Below, in pieces: positions 7,112-14,683 of a DNA stretch of 34,854 nucleotides (position 1 is the stretch's first letter; each line of letters starts with the position of its first letter). Under the pieces are notes generated by a model. That model searched no databases, had not been told where the DNA came from, and worked only from the letters and a program-made list of their open reading frames with translations. Source of the DNA: an uncultured Schlesneria sp. (GTDB lineage: Bacteria; Planctomycetota; Planctomycetia; Planctomycetales; Planctomycetaceae); NCBI GenBank assembly GCA_903858935.1, contig CAIOKO010000106.1, positions 1 through 34,854 of the forward strand. The letters are read 5' to 3'. The position numbers and the translations under genes were made by a program.

Positions 7112-8647
7112 ATGCCGCAGGGTGGTGCGAATTCCGCTGGCCGCGTAATAGACGATGACATCGTTTCTGGCGTCGCTACGGGTTTGCCCGAAATCAATAC
7201 CTTTGCCGTTCAGATTCATCAATCGCTTGATCCCAGGCGAGTCGCCATCATTGCCGTACAGGAACTTCGTCCGATCCTTCGGTGTGATCGAATCTGTTTT
7301 CTCGAACGGCGTGGTGTCGGGTTTCGGCTTGTGGCGGCGAGTGATCAGGTCGGTATTCTACGCCAATCGAGACAGGCGGCGTTTCTGGAGCAATTTGTCG
7401 CTGCGGCGATTCCCACAGGCGAGCGGCTTTCGTTTCCCGACGGGGATTTCGAATTGCCTGATGAACCAGGAAAGTTGTTGGCCAGTTATTGGGGTGTTTC
7501 TCATGGCCAAATGATACTGGTTGAGCCTCTCTTTTCCCGCTTGCACGAACTCGGCGAGAACAACTCTACCATCAGTGCCCCGACGGTTGTCGGGGCACTG
7601 GTGGTAGAGTCGTTCTCGCAAACAGATCTGAGTCCCGAGGTTGTTCCGAAACTCAAGTCTGCGGTGGAACATTTGACGATTTCGCTGGCGAATGCCCGGC
7701 GGTATTCGCGACTTGTCAGGGTTCCCGGTTTGTATCCGATGGGATTAATCTTCGAGGCCATCCGTCGAACTCGCACGACGACGATTTTTGCAGGTCTGTT
7801 GTTGCTCTCAACGCTGCTGGCGGGTGCCGCGATCATAAAACGGCCTTTTGAAATTGAATGTTCAGGTCGTTTGATGCCCACGATCCGACGTGAAGTCTTT
7901 GCAGGCATTGAAGGGGAGGTTGTCGAGGTTCTCGTCAATGAATCGGATCGGGTGGAAGAGGGGCAGGTCATCGCCCGACTGAGGTCTCGGGAGTTGGAGA
8001 AAGCGTTGCTCGATCAGACCGGCCACTTAAGCCAGAAAATGAAAGCCCGCGATGCAGCACGCGCCGACCTGAGAACCAAAACGACACCTCAGGCGCGCGG
8101 CCAGTCGGCTCGCGATCAGGCTCAGTTAGAGATCCTCATTTCAGAAATTGAAACAATTCATCGCCAGCTTGAACTGCTGGAGCGGCAACAGGAACAACTC
8201 GTGGTTCGAGCGCCGATCTCGGGGACGATCACAACCGATCGATCACGAGAACGACTGCTCGACCGACCCGTCCATCGGGGTGAATCGTTGTTGGAAATCA
8301 TGGACGAAGCAGGAGCCTGGCAACTGGAATTAGCGATTTCCGAGCGTAAGTCAGGCCATTTCCTGTCCTATCGCCAGCAGCAACCAAAGGTTCCGGTCAA
8401 GTTTCGTTTATTGTCGATGGCGCCACAAACGTTCGACTGCCAGGTGACACGCCTGGCCGACCGAATGGTGACAACTCCCGAGTCCGGCACTAGTAGCCTG
8501 ATTTTCTGTGACGTCTCGAATCTCGAATTGCCCTCACGTCAGATCGGTTCAGAAGTCAGCGGCCGGCTTCAGTGCGGAAAGAAGAGCCTGTTGTTTCTCT
8601 GGTTCCACGAGTTCTGGGAACTTTTGCAACGTCACTGGTGGATTTGA
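7112..8647 (+). CDS. GAF domain–transmembrane–HlyD-type adaptor fusion
   Basis: The protein has 511 residues. Residues about 25-205 form a GAF-like sensor domain (IAVQELRPILRCDRICFLER early, GALVVESF near its end, then an amphipathic helix). A single transmembrane helix follows near 222-242 (FAGLLLLSTLLAGAAII), and the rest is a HlyD-like periplasmic part. That part has a first lipoyl half (REVFAGIEGEVVEVLVNESD), a coiled coil rich in Gln/Glu, and a second half (VVRAPISGTITTDRS) with a beta-barrel after it. A cytosolic sensor joined to an export adaptor is unusual. The start is ATG with no strong Shine-Dalgarno. A 66-nt palindrome lies inside the GAF coding region. It diverges from the adaptor at 6962 and converges on the NDH-2-like gene, with 36 nt between stops. 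Confidence 0.85.
   Translation: MPQGGANSAGRVIDDDIVSGVATGLPEINTFAVQIHQSLDPRRVAIIAVQELRPILRCDRICFLERRGVGFRLVAASDQVGILRQSRQAAFLEQFVAAAIPTGERLSFPDGDFELPDEPGKLLASYWGVSHGQMILVEPLFSRLHELGENNSTISAPTVVGALVVESFSQTDLSPEVVPKLKSAVEHLTISLANARRYSRLVRVPGLYPMGLIFEAIRRTRTTTIFAGLLLLSTLLAGAAIIKRPFEIECSGRLMPTIRREVFAGIEGEVVEVLVNESDRVEEGQVIARLRSRELEKALLDQTGHLSQKMKARDAARADLRTKTTPQARGQSARDQAQLEILISEIETIHRQLELLERQQEQLVVRAPISGTITTDRSRERLLDRPVHRGESLLEIMDEAGAWQLELAISERKSGHFLSYRQQQPKVPVKFRLLSMAPQTFDCQVTRLADRMVTTPESGTSSLIFCDVSNLELPSRQIGSEVSGRLQCGKKSLLFLWFHEFWELLQRHWWI
7554..7619. repeat. Long near-perfect palindrome inside the GAF–HlyD coding sequence
   Basis: The left arm 7554-7584 and right arm 7589-7619 are reverse complements over 31 positions with two mismatches, around a 4-nt GGTT loop. 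The arms begin GCGAGAAC and end GTGCCCCGAC. The right arm encodes the conserved-looking GALVVESF strand, while the left arm encodes ENNSTISAP in the same open frame. Confidence 0.97.
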
Positions 8648-8683
8648 TTGCGTTGAATTGAGTATGGGTGTCGACTTTTCGAA

Positions 8684-10351
8684 TCACTCTTTCTCATTCT
8701 CAGGCGAGTTCAGCTCAGGCGATTTATATCCCCGGGACTTCATAATCGCATCGATTGTGGGGCGGACGCCCGGCAGGTGAGTGACCAGTTTCTGGAAGGC
8801 GTCACGAGAGATTGCAACAGTATGGACGTCAGTTTTGGCGCTGGCCTGAGCATTTCTCGGGTGGTCGGAGACCAGGGCAAACTCGCCAAAGACGTCTCCC
8901 TCTTTTAGAGAGCTGAGTACCTTGTCCCCCTTGATAATGTCGACTTTCCCTTTCACGACGACCAGCAACTGGTCGCCAAAGTCTCCTTCATTGAAGATGG
9001 TCTCGCCCTTATTGAAGAAGAGTTGGCGGACTGATTGGGATTCGTGGACTCGCAACTGGGCTATGTCGCGCGGCAGAATGACATCGATGATCCAGTCCAT
9101 AGCGACTCGGACTTTGCGGTCCCAGCCGGGAATTTTCATCAGATAGATGGCTTTCCACGCCATCCACGCGGGGATTCCCCGCATCTTGATACCCATCACT
9201 TCGGCAACAGCGGAATATCGCCCCAGTGATGCGAGCTTTCCAAGGCCGGTGAAGAGGAATTTGGATTGTTTCTGCTTTCGGTGAGCAGCAAGCAGATTGA
9301 CTGCACAGGTATTGGCTTGGCGAACGGCGTGTTGTGCAGTCGGCGGCGACATGATTCCGTCGGGCTGTGGGACGGCAGCACAGTCTCCGACAGCCCATAA
9401 CATTTCGAAGTCGGGGACATTTAAGAATTCGTTGACGATGATTCGCCCCGCACGATCGCGTTGACAGGGGAGCGCGCTGACCAGAGGATCGGGTGCTGAA
9501 GGGACTGTCGTGACTACGGTTCGTGTCGGGATTCGTTGGGAATCGGGTGAGACTTTCGATGTGACTACAACGGCGTTGTCAGAGACGGCATTCAGTCGGA
9601 CGTTGACCTGAATCTCAATACCGCGTCGTTCCAGAATTTGATGAGCGTATTGAGCCAGAACGGGATCGACTTCGGGCAGTATTCGATCCGCACTTTGCAG
9701 CAGCACGCAACGAATTTCACTCTTCTTTAAATTCCGATAGGCCGAAACGGCATGCGCTAAAAAGTCGTGTAGTTCCGCGATGCATTCAACTCCCGAGAAT
9801 CCACCTCCCGCCACGACGAATGTCAGCAGTTTTCGCTTTTCGTCTGGGTCGGTTTCGATATCGGCCTCTTCCAGCGCACGGACTGCTTCGTACCTCAATC
9901 GCATCGCGTCACCGAGGTATTTAAACGGTATGGCGTGCTCTTTCATCCCTTGCACTTTAGAGAAATCGAGGCGGCTGCCCAGGCAAACTACCAGTTGATC
10001 GAAGGCAAGTGTTTTTGTATGCGGTTGAAAACCTGGCGAAAGTTCCACCGTTTTTGCGGCAAGATCGATCGATTGAATTTCACGAATGAAGACTCGCGTT
10101 TTTCGAAGTAACCGCCTGATTGGAATCACACCGTGCTGAGGCGCGATCGTGGCCCCGACCATTTCGGGCAATAGCGGTTGGAAGACCATGTAGTTTTCAT
10201 TGCTGACGAGAACGACATCGATTTCGTGTCGTTCTCCCATTGTCAGAAGTCGTTCCAGGTGCATCGCCACATGGACTCCCGCAAAGCCTCCTCCAAGGAT
10301 CAGGATGCGATGTTTGGGGGTCGTCGGCGAATGGAAATCGTCGTTTGACAT
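8684..10351 (-). CDS. NDH-2-like FAD/NAD(P) oxidoreductase fused to a C-terminal cNMP-binding domain
   Basis: The protein has 555 residues; ATG at 10351 has AAGG 5 nt upstream. The FAD dinucleotide fold is at the N-terminus (ILGGGFAGVH, glycines 20-25), the second Rossmann motif reads FVVAGGGFSGVE, and the FAD-closing motif is LWAVGDCAAVP. This is the layout of type II NADH dehydrogenases, single-polypeptide peripheral membrane enzymes that pass electrons from NADH to quinone without pumping protons. After about residue 430 a complete cNMP-type beta-roll is attached (LFFNKGETIFNEGDFGDQL, then GDVFGEFALVSDHPRNAQ), including the FGE and PRNA positions that contact cyclic phosphate in CRP-like domains. 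Ligand gating of the dehydrogenase is an inference. It lies among export-like genes and diverges from the M50–HlyD gene. Confidence 0.9.
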   Translation of the reverse strand: MSNDDFHSPTTPKHRILILGGGFAGVHVAMHLERLLTMGERHEIDVVLVSNENYMVFQPLLPEMVGATIAPQHGVIPIRRLLRKTRVFIREIQSIDLAAKTVELSPGFQPHTKTLAFDQLVVCLGSRLDFSKVQGMKEHAIPFKYLGDAMRLRYEAVRALEEADIETDPDEKRKLLTFVVAGGGFSGVECIAELHDFLAHAVSAYRNLKKSEIRCVLLQSADRILPEVDPVLAQYAHQILERRGIEIQVNVRLNAVSDNAVVVTSKVSPDSQRIPTRTVVTTVPSAPDPLVSALPCQRDRAGRIIVNEFLNVPDFEMLWAVGDCAAVPQPDGIMSPPTAQHAVRQANTCAVNLLAAHRKQKQSKFLFTGLGKLASLGRYSAVAEVMGIKMRGIPAWMAWKAIYLMKIPGWDRKVRVAMDWIIDVILPRDIAQLRVHESQSVRQLFFNKGETIFNEGDFGDQLLVVVKGKVDIIKGDKVLSSLKEGDVFGEFALVSDHPRNAQASAKTDVHTVAISRDAFQKLVTHLPGVRPTIDAIMKSRGYKSPELNSPENEKE

Positions 10352-10545
10352 GAAACCTTAAGTCCAACAGTGAGGAGGATTTTCAAACAGAGAGTCTTCG
10401 GAACCACGATGGTACCGGACAACACCCAGCGAATGCCACTTTGGCGAAATCGGATTCCTATTTACCTGGAATCCCAACTGCGGTATACGAATCGCGATGC
10501 GTGGTCCTTCGTCTCCCATCAAACTTGTGAAATGAGTCCTCGCCG
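10352..10545. promoter_or_regulatory. Divergent promoter region between NDH-2-like and M50–HlyD genes
   Basis: This 194-bp gap separates two diverging genes and should contain both promoters. A short rightward open frame crosses it from 10370 but shows no family features and runs into the M50 gene in another frame, so it is not called. No confident -35/-10 pair was identified. Confidence 0.4.
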
Positions 10546-12744
10546 ATGCTATTGCCATCGTCGAATCGCCCGATTCCGCTGGTTCGTCGATCGGATCTGC
10601 AAATCAGTATGATGTCGTTTCGCGACGAGACGCATGTTGTTGTCAAAGATCCTCTGGCGCTGAAGTATTTTCGGCTTCCAATCCTGCAGTACCGCGTCCT
10701 GGAGTCACTGGATGGTCGGAACTCGTTAGCAGAAATCCACAGTCGAATTCAAGACCTTGGTGACTGCGCAGCCGTCACGACGGCAGAGATTTTCGGATTG
10801 ATCCTCGATTTAGCGCGGAAGCGATTGATCTGGAGCGAACGACCGGGAACGTCGAATTCGCTTCTGGATCAGGCTGAAGCGTCGGATCGTAGCAAATTAT
10901 GGAATATTGTCCGCAATCCGCTTTTTATCCGACTTCCTGGGATTCATCCGGGCCAGGTACTTGATTGGCTTGCGCGAAAACTGGCTTGGATTTATTCCAC
11001 ACCCGTCGTCTATGCTTCTATCGCATTTGTTGCAGGAACGTGGTTGTTTCTCCTGCTGCATGCAGAAACATTTCTGGGCGAGCTGCCAACGATAACCAGC
11101 CTTCTGGCGGGGAATGGCATCGTTTCACTTTGGATCGTGGTGGGGTCGCTCAAGATCTTACATGAATTGTCTCATGGATTGGCGTGCGAGCGATTTGGCG
11201 CGGAATGTCAGTCGATCGGTCTGGCGTTTTTGTTTTTCAGCCCCTGTATGTACTGCGATGTCACCGACGCATGGATGTTGCCACGCAAGTCGCATCGTAT
11301 CGCGGTCTCACTGGCGGGGGTTTACGTTGAACTGTTTATCTCGTCACTCGGGTTATGGCTCTGGTGGTTTTCGACACCGGGGTTATTTCATCAAATCTGT
11401 CTTCAAGTGTTTTTGGCAGGGTCGGTTTCGACATTGCTGCTGAACGCCAATCCGCTGCTTCGGTTTGATGGTTATTTTGTGATTGCCGATTTGCTCGAAA
11501 TACCCAACCTCTATCAGCGAAGTCGTCAGGCCATTCGGCGATTGGCAGCACGATACCTGATGGGATTGCAGATCTTCGACGATCAAGTTACGGCCCTGAA
11601 TGAACCCCTGTCGATGATTGCGGCTTACGGTCTGGCGTCAATTGCCTGTCAGGTACCAATGTTGTTTGGATTAGGTTTTTTCCTTTACAGTCTGCTCCAG
11701 CCATTTGGTCTCTCGTCCCTGTTCTGGATTTATCTTTCAGGAATGTCTGTTGTCAGTGGATGGCGTTTTCTTGTTTGGCGGCTTCAGGTCGGAAAGCAGC
11801 AGAAGTCGGCACGTCGCTCTTGGGTTCATACTGCCTTCACGCTCGGATTCAGTCTCGCCTTGTTGACTGGAATCTGGTTTTGTCCGTTACGAAGTTCTGT
11901 TACGACATCAGTGATGATTGAACCAAGATCAGCTCAGCCTGTTTACGTGGAAACTTCGGGAACGGTTCGGGCTGTATGCGTCCGTGAGGGGGACGTTGTT
12001 GCCGCTGGCACAATTCTGATCGAAATGGAGAATCTGGAGTTGGATCGACAACTTGTTGTACTGGAAGGGATGCAAGTCCTTCATCATACCGATTTTCGGC
12101 TGGCGCAGGCGATCAGTGACCCAGACCTGATGTCGCAGGTGAAGACTGCCAGTCATTCGTCTGCTGAGCAGATCGAGTTTGCCCGTTCCGAAAGGGATCG
12201 ACTTCAGTTGTTAGCACCACTCGATGGCCTGATCGTTTCGGCGAAGAGATCAATCGATAGCCTGTCTGTTTCACCGAACGAGACACAACTGGAGTCACCG
12301 GAGATTCTCGATTCCCGGCTGTTGGGAATGTATTTGCCGCGAAGAACGTGTCTGTGTGAGATTGCTCCGACAGATCGTTGGGAAGCAAGTCTTTGGGTTG
12401 ATCAAAAAAGTCGACAGTATCTGTCGCCCGGGCAGAAGATTTTGGTTCGTCTCGACGCTTATTCCGCAGCGATCGTGTCAGGAACTGTGGCGTCGATCGG
12501 GTCGGCCAATGAGGCGACGATTCCCGCCGCACTTTCGATGAAATCTCAAGGGCCTTTCATGACGAAGTCGGTTTCGGGAAGCGAGGTGCCAACAGAACCG
12601 GTTTACCGAGCGACGGTCATTCTTGACAAAATGAGCTTTCCCGTGCAGTCCGGTATGCAGGGAAAAGCCCGATTTGATCGTCCGACATTGACCGTCGGTG
12701 CCTGGTTGACCGACGAATTCCATCGGCTGTTTGTCCTGAGGTGA
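10546..12744 (+). CDS. M50 (site-2-protease-like) zinc metallopeptidase membrane protein fused to a HlyD-type domain
   Basis: The protein has 732 residues. The N-terminus (about 1-95) looks like a PqqD-type winged helix (RRSDLQIS, HVVVKDPLALKYF, LESLDG). This supports ATG 10546 over the internal ATGs near 10609; an in-frame stop at 10528 excludes anything earlier. A polytopic M50 core follows, with zinc-binding HELSH at 206-210 and the third-ligand motif NPLLRFDG (302-309, Asp308). The hydrophobic segments are long (ASIAFVAGTWLFLLLH, IVSLWIVVGSLKIL and others). From about residue 457 there is a periplasmic lipoyl/HlyD-like part (VETSGTVRAVCVREGD, later LLAPLDGLIVSAKR). Related proteins are annotated as peptide zinc metalloproteases and sit with export adaptors. 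It could be the inner-membrane core of an export complex or process a secreted peptide. Confidence 0.88.
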   Translation: MLLPSSNRPIPLVRRSDLQISMMSFRDETHVVVKDPLALKYFRLPILQYRVLESLDGRNSLAEIHSRIQDLGDCAAVTTAEIFGLILDLARKRLIWSERPGTSNSLLDQAEASDRSKLWNIVRNPLFIRLPGIHPGQVLDWLARKLAWIYSTPVVYASIAFVAGTWLFLLLHAETFLGELPTITSLLAGNGIVSLWIVVGSLKILHELSHGLACERFGAECQSIGLAFLFFSPCMYCDVTDAWMLPRKSHRIAVSLAGVYVELFISSLGLWLWWFSTPGLFHQICLQVFLAGSVSTLLLNANPLLRFDGYFVIADLLEIPNLYQRSRQAIRRLAARYLMGLQIFDDQVTALNEPLSMIAAYGLASIACQVPMLFGLGFFLYSLLQPFGLSSLFWIYLSGMSVVSGWRFLVWRLQVGKQQKSARRSWVHTAFTLGFSLALLTGIWFCPLRSSVTTSVMIEPRSAQPVYVETSGTVRAVCVREGDVVAAGTILIEMENLELDRQLVVLEGMQVLHHTDFRLAQAISDPDLMSQVKTASHSSAEQIEFARSERDRLQLLAPLDGLIVSAKRSIDSLSVSPNETQLESPEILDSRLLGMYLPRRTCLCEIAPTDRWEASLWVDQKSRQYLSPGQKILVRLDAYSAAIVSGTVASIGSANEATIPAALSMKSQGPFMTKSVSGSEVPTEPVYRATVILDKMSFPVQSGMQGKARFDRPTLTVGAWLTDEFHRLFVLR

Positions 12745-12796
12745 AATCATTCCGAAACAGCCAGCAAACGCCTCTTCAAAGCGAGTCCTGTCGATC

Positions 12797-14683
12797 TTGC
12801 CTAAGGCCTGGTGCCGCTGGAAATGGGAGCGGATGGCCGAGCGGATCATCGAAGAATCCGAGCGATTGCAGGCGATCACGGCGATGGAACTGCAGAAGTT
12901 GGCTCGACAGTGTCGTAGCCGCGCCCGACTTGCTGCATTTGATGAGCGAACGACGGTCGAGGTGTGTGCGCTGGTTCGTGAGATTGCCGGCCGCGAACAC
13001 GGGATCCGGCATTTCCCTGTGCAGGTTCAGGGCGCACTGGCAATGCTGAACGGCTGGATCGCCGAAATGAGAACCGGAGAGGGAAAAACATTGACGTCGC
13101 TCATGAGCGTCACGGTACTCGCGTTGCGCGGGAATGGATGTCATGTGTTTACGGCAAATGACTATCTGGCGGAACGCGACTGTGAATTTGCCAAACCTGT
13201 CCTGCATTGGTTTGGACTGACGGCGGATGTGCTTGTAGCCGGTCAACTCGAACAGGATCGGAAGAAGTGTTACGAAACAGACGTGACGTACGGTTCAGAA
13301 AAAGAAATTGGATTCGACTTCTTACAGGATCGGATTAATGGAGTTTCCAAGTTTGGAAATGAATACCATTCGCTGGATCACAAACCCGTGCCGATGATCC
13401 AGAACGGGCATGCCTATGCAGTGATTGACGAGGTTGACAGTATTCTGCTGGATCAGGCCTGTACTCCGTTGATTATTTCATGTCCACAGCCTGCGACAGA
13501 AGAAGATCTGATGCTGTTTCATTGGAGCGAACAATTTGCTGACAGGTTATCCGTTTCCGCAGACTATTTGCTTGACCCGCGAATTCAGTCGGTCAGGCTG
13601 ACACAGCGAGGCGTTCGCAGGCTGAGGCTGACTGCAAAACCGACAGCCGTGGCTCGGCGGCCTGGTGAAGTTCTCTTTTCACAAATTGAGCGAGCTCTGG
13701 CGGCTCGACATTTTTTCCATGAAAACCGCGAATATCTCATGGTGGACGGGCGACTTGAAATCGTTGATCAGGGGACCGGCAGAATCTTGCCGGGACGAAA
13801 ATGGCGAGACGGTCTGCACCAGGCCATCGAAATTCGAGCGGGATTGAAGCCAAGTGATTCCACTGGAAGTGCCGCTCGCGTGACTCTTCAAGCCTATTTG
13901 AAACATTATCGATTCCTGTGCGGAATGACCGGAACCGCCTCTGAAGCACGTGCAGAATTGAAGTCGACTTACGGGCTTCGTGTAATGCCGATTGCGACTC
14001 ATCGCCCCTGTCGACTCCGGCAATTTCCGGCACGGATCTTTATTGATGCCGAACAAAAGTGGGCTGGAATTACTTCAGAATTGACGAAGCTTGTCGACGC
14101 TGGCCGTGCTGCGCTCGTTGGCACGACATCGATCTCAAATAGCGAATACTGCGCTGACCGGCTGAGAAAACTGGGGATCGACGTTCAGGTATTACACGCG
14201 AGACGGCATCGTGACGAAGCGGAAATTGTGCGCAGGGCAGGGGAGCCGGGACGAGTAACCGTGGCGACGAACATGGCCGGCCGGGGTACCGATATTAAGC
14301 TACATCCCGCTGTTCGCGACGCTGGCGGACTGCATGTCGTCTTGTCAGAAATGAACCGATCGACGCGAATCGATCGGCAGTTGGCTGGGCGTGCGGCGCG
14401 TCAGGGAGACCCTGGTTCGAGTCAGGCGTTTGTTTCAGTAGATGACGATTTATTGACGATTCTGGGCGCGACTCGTGTCCATCGATTGAAGGAACTCGCT
14501 CGTCGATTTGCCAGTGGTGAACTTCCAGGCCACTGGATCAGGCATTTCGAACGAGCGCAGCGTTTGTTTGAGCTTCGAGCCGAACAGGAACGTCAACAGC
14601 TACAGCATCGCGAACGTCTTCGATCGGATACGATGGCTCCGCTGGGGCTCGACCCGTTTGTCGAGTTCGCGAGCGATGGTTAA
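12797..14683 (+). CDS. Short SecA-like preprotein translocase ATPase paralogue
   Basis: With the TTG start at 12797 the protein has 628 residues; ATG at 12833 is the alternative, and the open frame continues upstream to 12740 without a standard start. SecA hallmarks are clear: Walker A MRTGEGKT (91-98), TANDYLAERD, Walker B DEVDS (211-215), CGMTGTA, TNMAGRGTDI (491-500) and RIDRQLAGRAARQGDPGSSQ. These give both nucleotide-binding folds and part of the preprotein-binding region. Housekeeping SecA is about 850-900 residues. Here the helical-wing/scaffold C-terminal region and the Cys-rich SecB-binding tail are missing, and the protein ends about 100 residues after the last motif. It therefore resembles an accessory SecA2-type motor. 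It starts 52 nt after the M50–HlyD gene and overlaps the glucosidase gene, so co-transcription is likely. Confidence 0.9.
   Translation: MPKAWCRWKWERMAERIIEESERLQAITAMELQKLARQCRSRARLAAFDERTTVEVCALVREIAGREHGIRHFPVQVQGALAMLNGWIAEMRTGEGKTLTSLMSVTVLALRGNGCHVFTANDYLAERDCEFAKPVLHWFGLTADVLVAGQLEQDRKKCYETDVTYGSEKEIGFDFLQDRINGVSKFGNEYHSLDHKPVPMIQNGHAYAVIDEVDSILLDQACTPLIISCPQPATEEDLMLFHWSEQFADRLSVSADYLLDPRIQSVRLTQRGVRRLRLTAKPTAVARRPGEVLFSQIERALAARHFFHENREYLMVDGRLEIVDQGTGRILPGRKWRDGLHQAIEIRAGLKPSDSTGSAARVTLQAYLKHYRFLCGMTGTASEARAELKSTYGLRVMPIATHRPCRLRQFPARIFIDAEQKWAGITSELTKLVDAGRAALVGTTSISNSEYCADRLRKLGIDVQVLHARRHRDEAEIVRRAGEPGRVTVATNMAGRGTDIKLHPAVRDAGGLHVVLSEMNRSTRIDRQLAGRAARQGDPGSSQAFVSVDDDLLTILGATRVHRLKELARRFASGELPGHWIRHFERAQRLFELRAEQERQQLQHRERLRSDTMAPLGLDPFVEFASDG

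Noticed and set aside
10370-10612. Possible 80-codon gene before the M50 gene
   Set aside because: It overlaps the M50–HlyD N-terminus in another frame, has basic non-globular composition and shows no motif.
14508-14675. N-terminal extension of the glucosidase to 14508
   Set aside because: It lies wholly inside the SecA-like gene and its sequence has no family features; ATG 14676 begins right before the conserved region.
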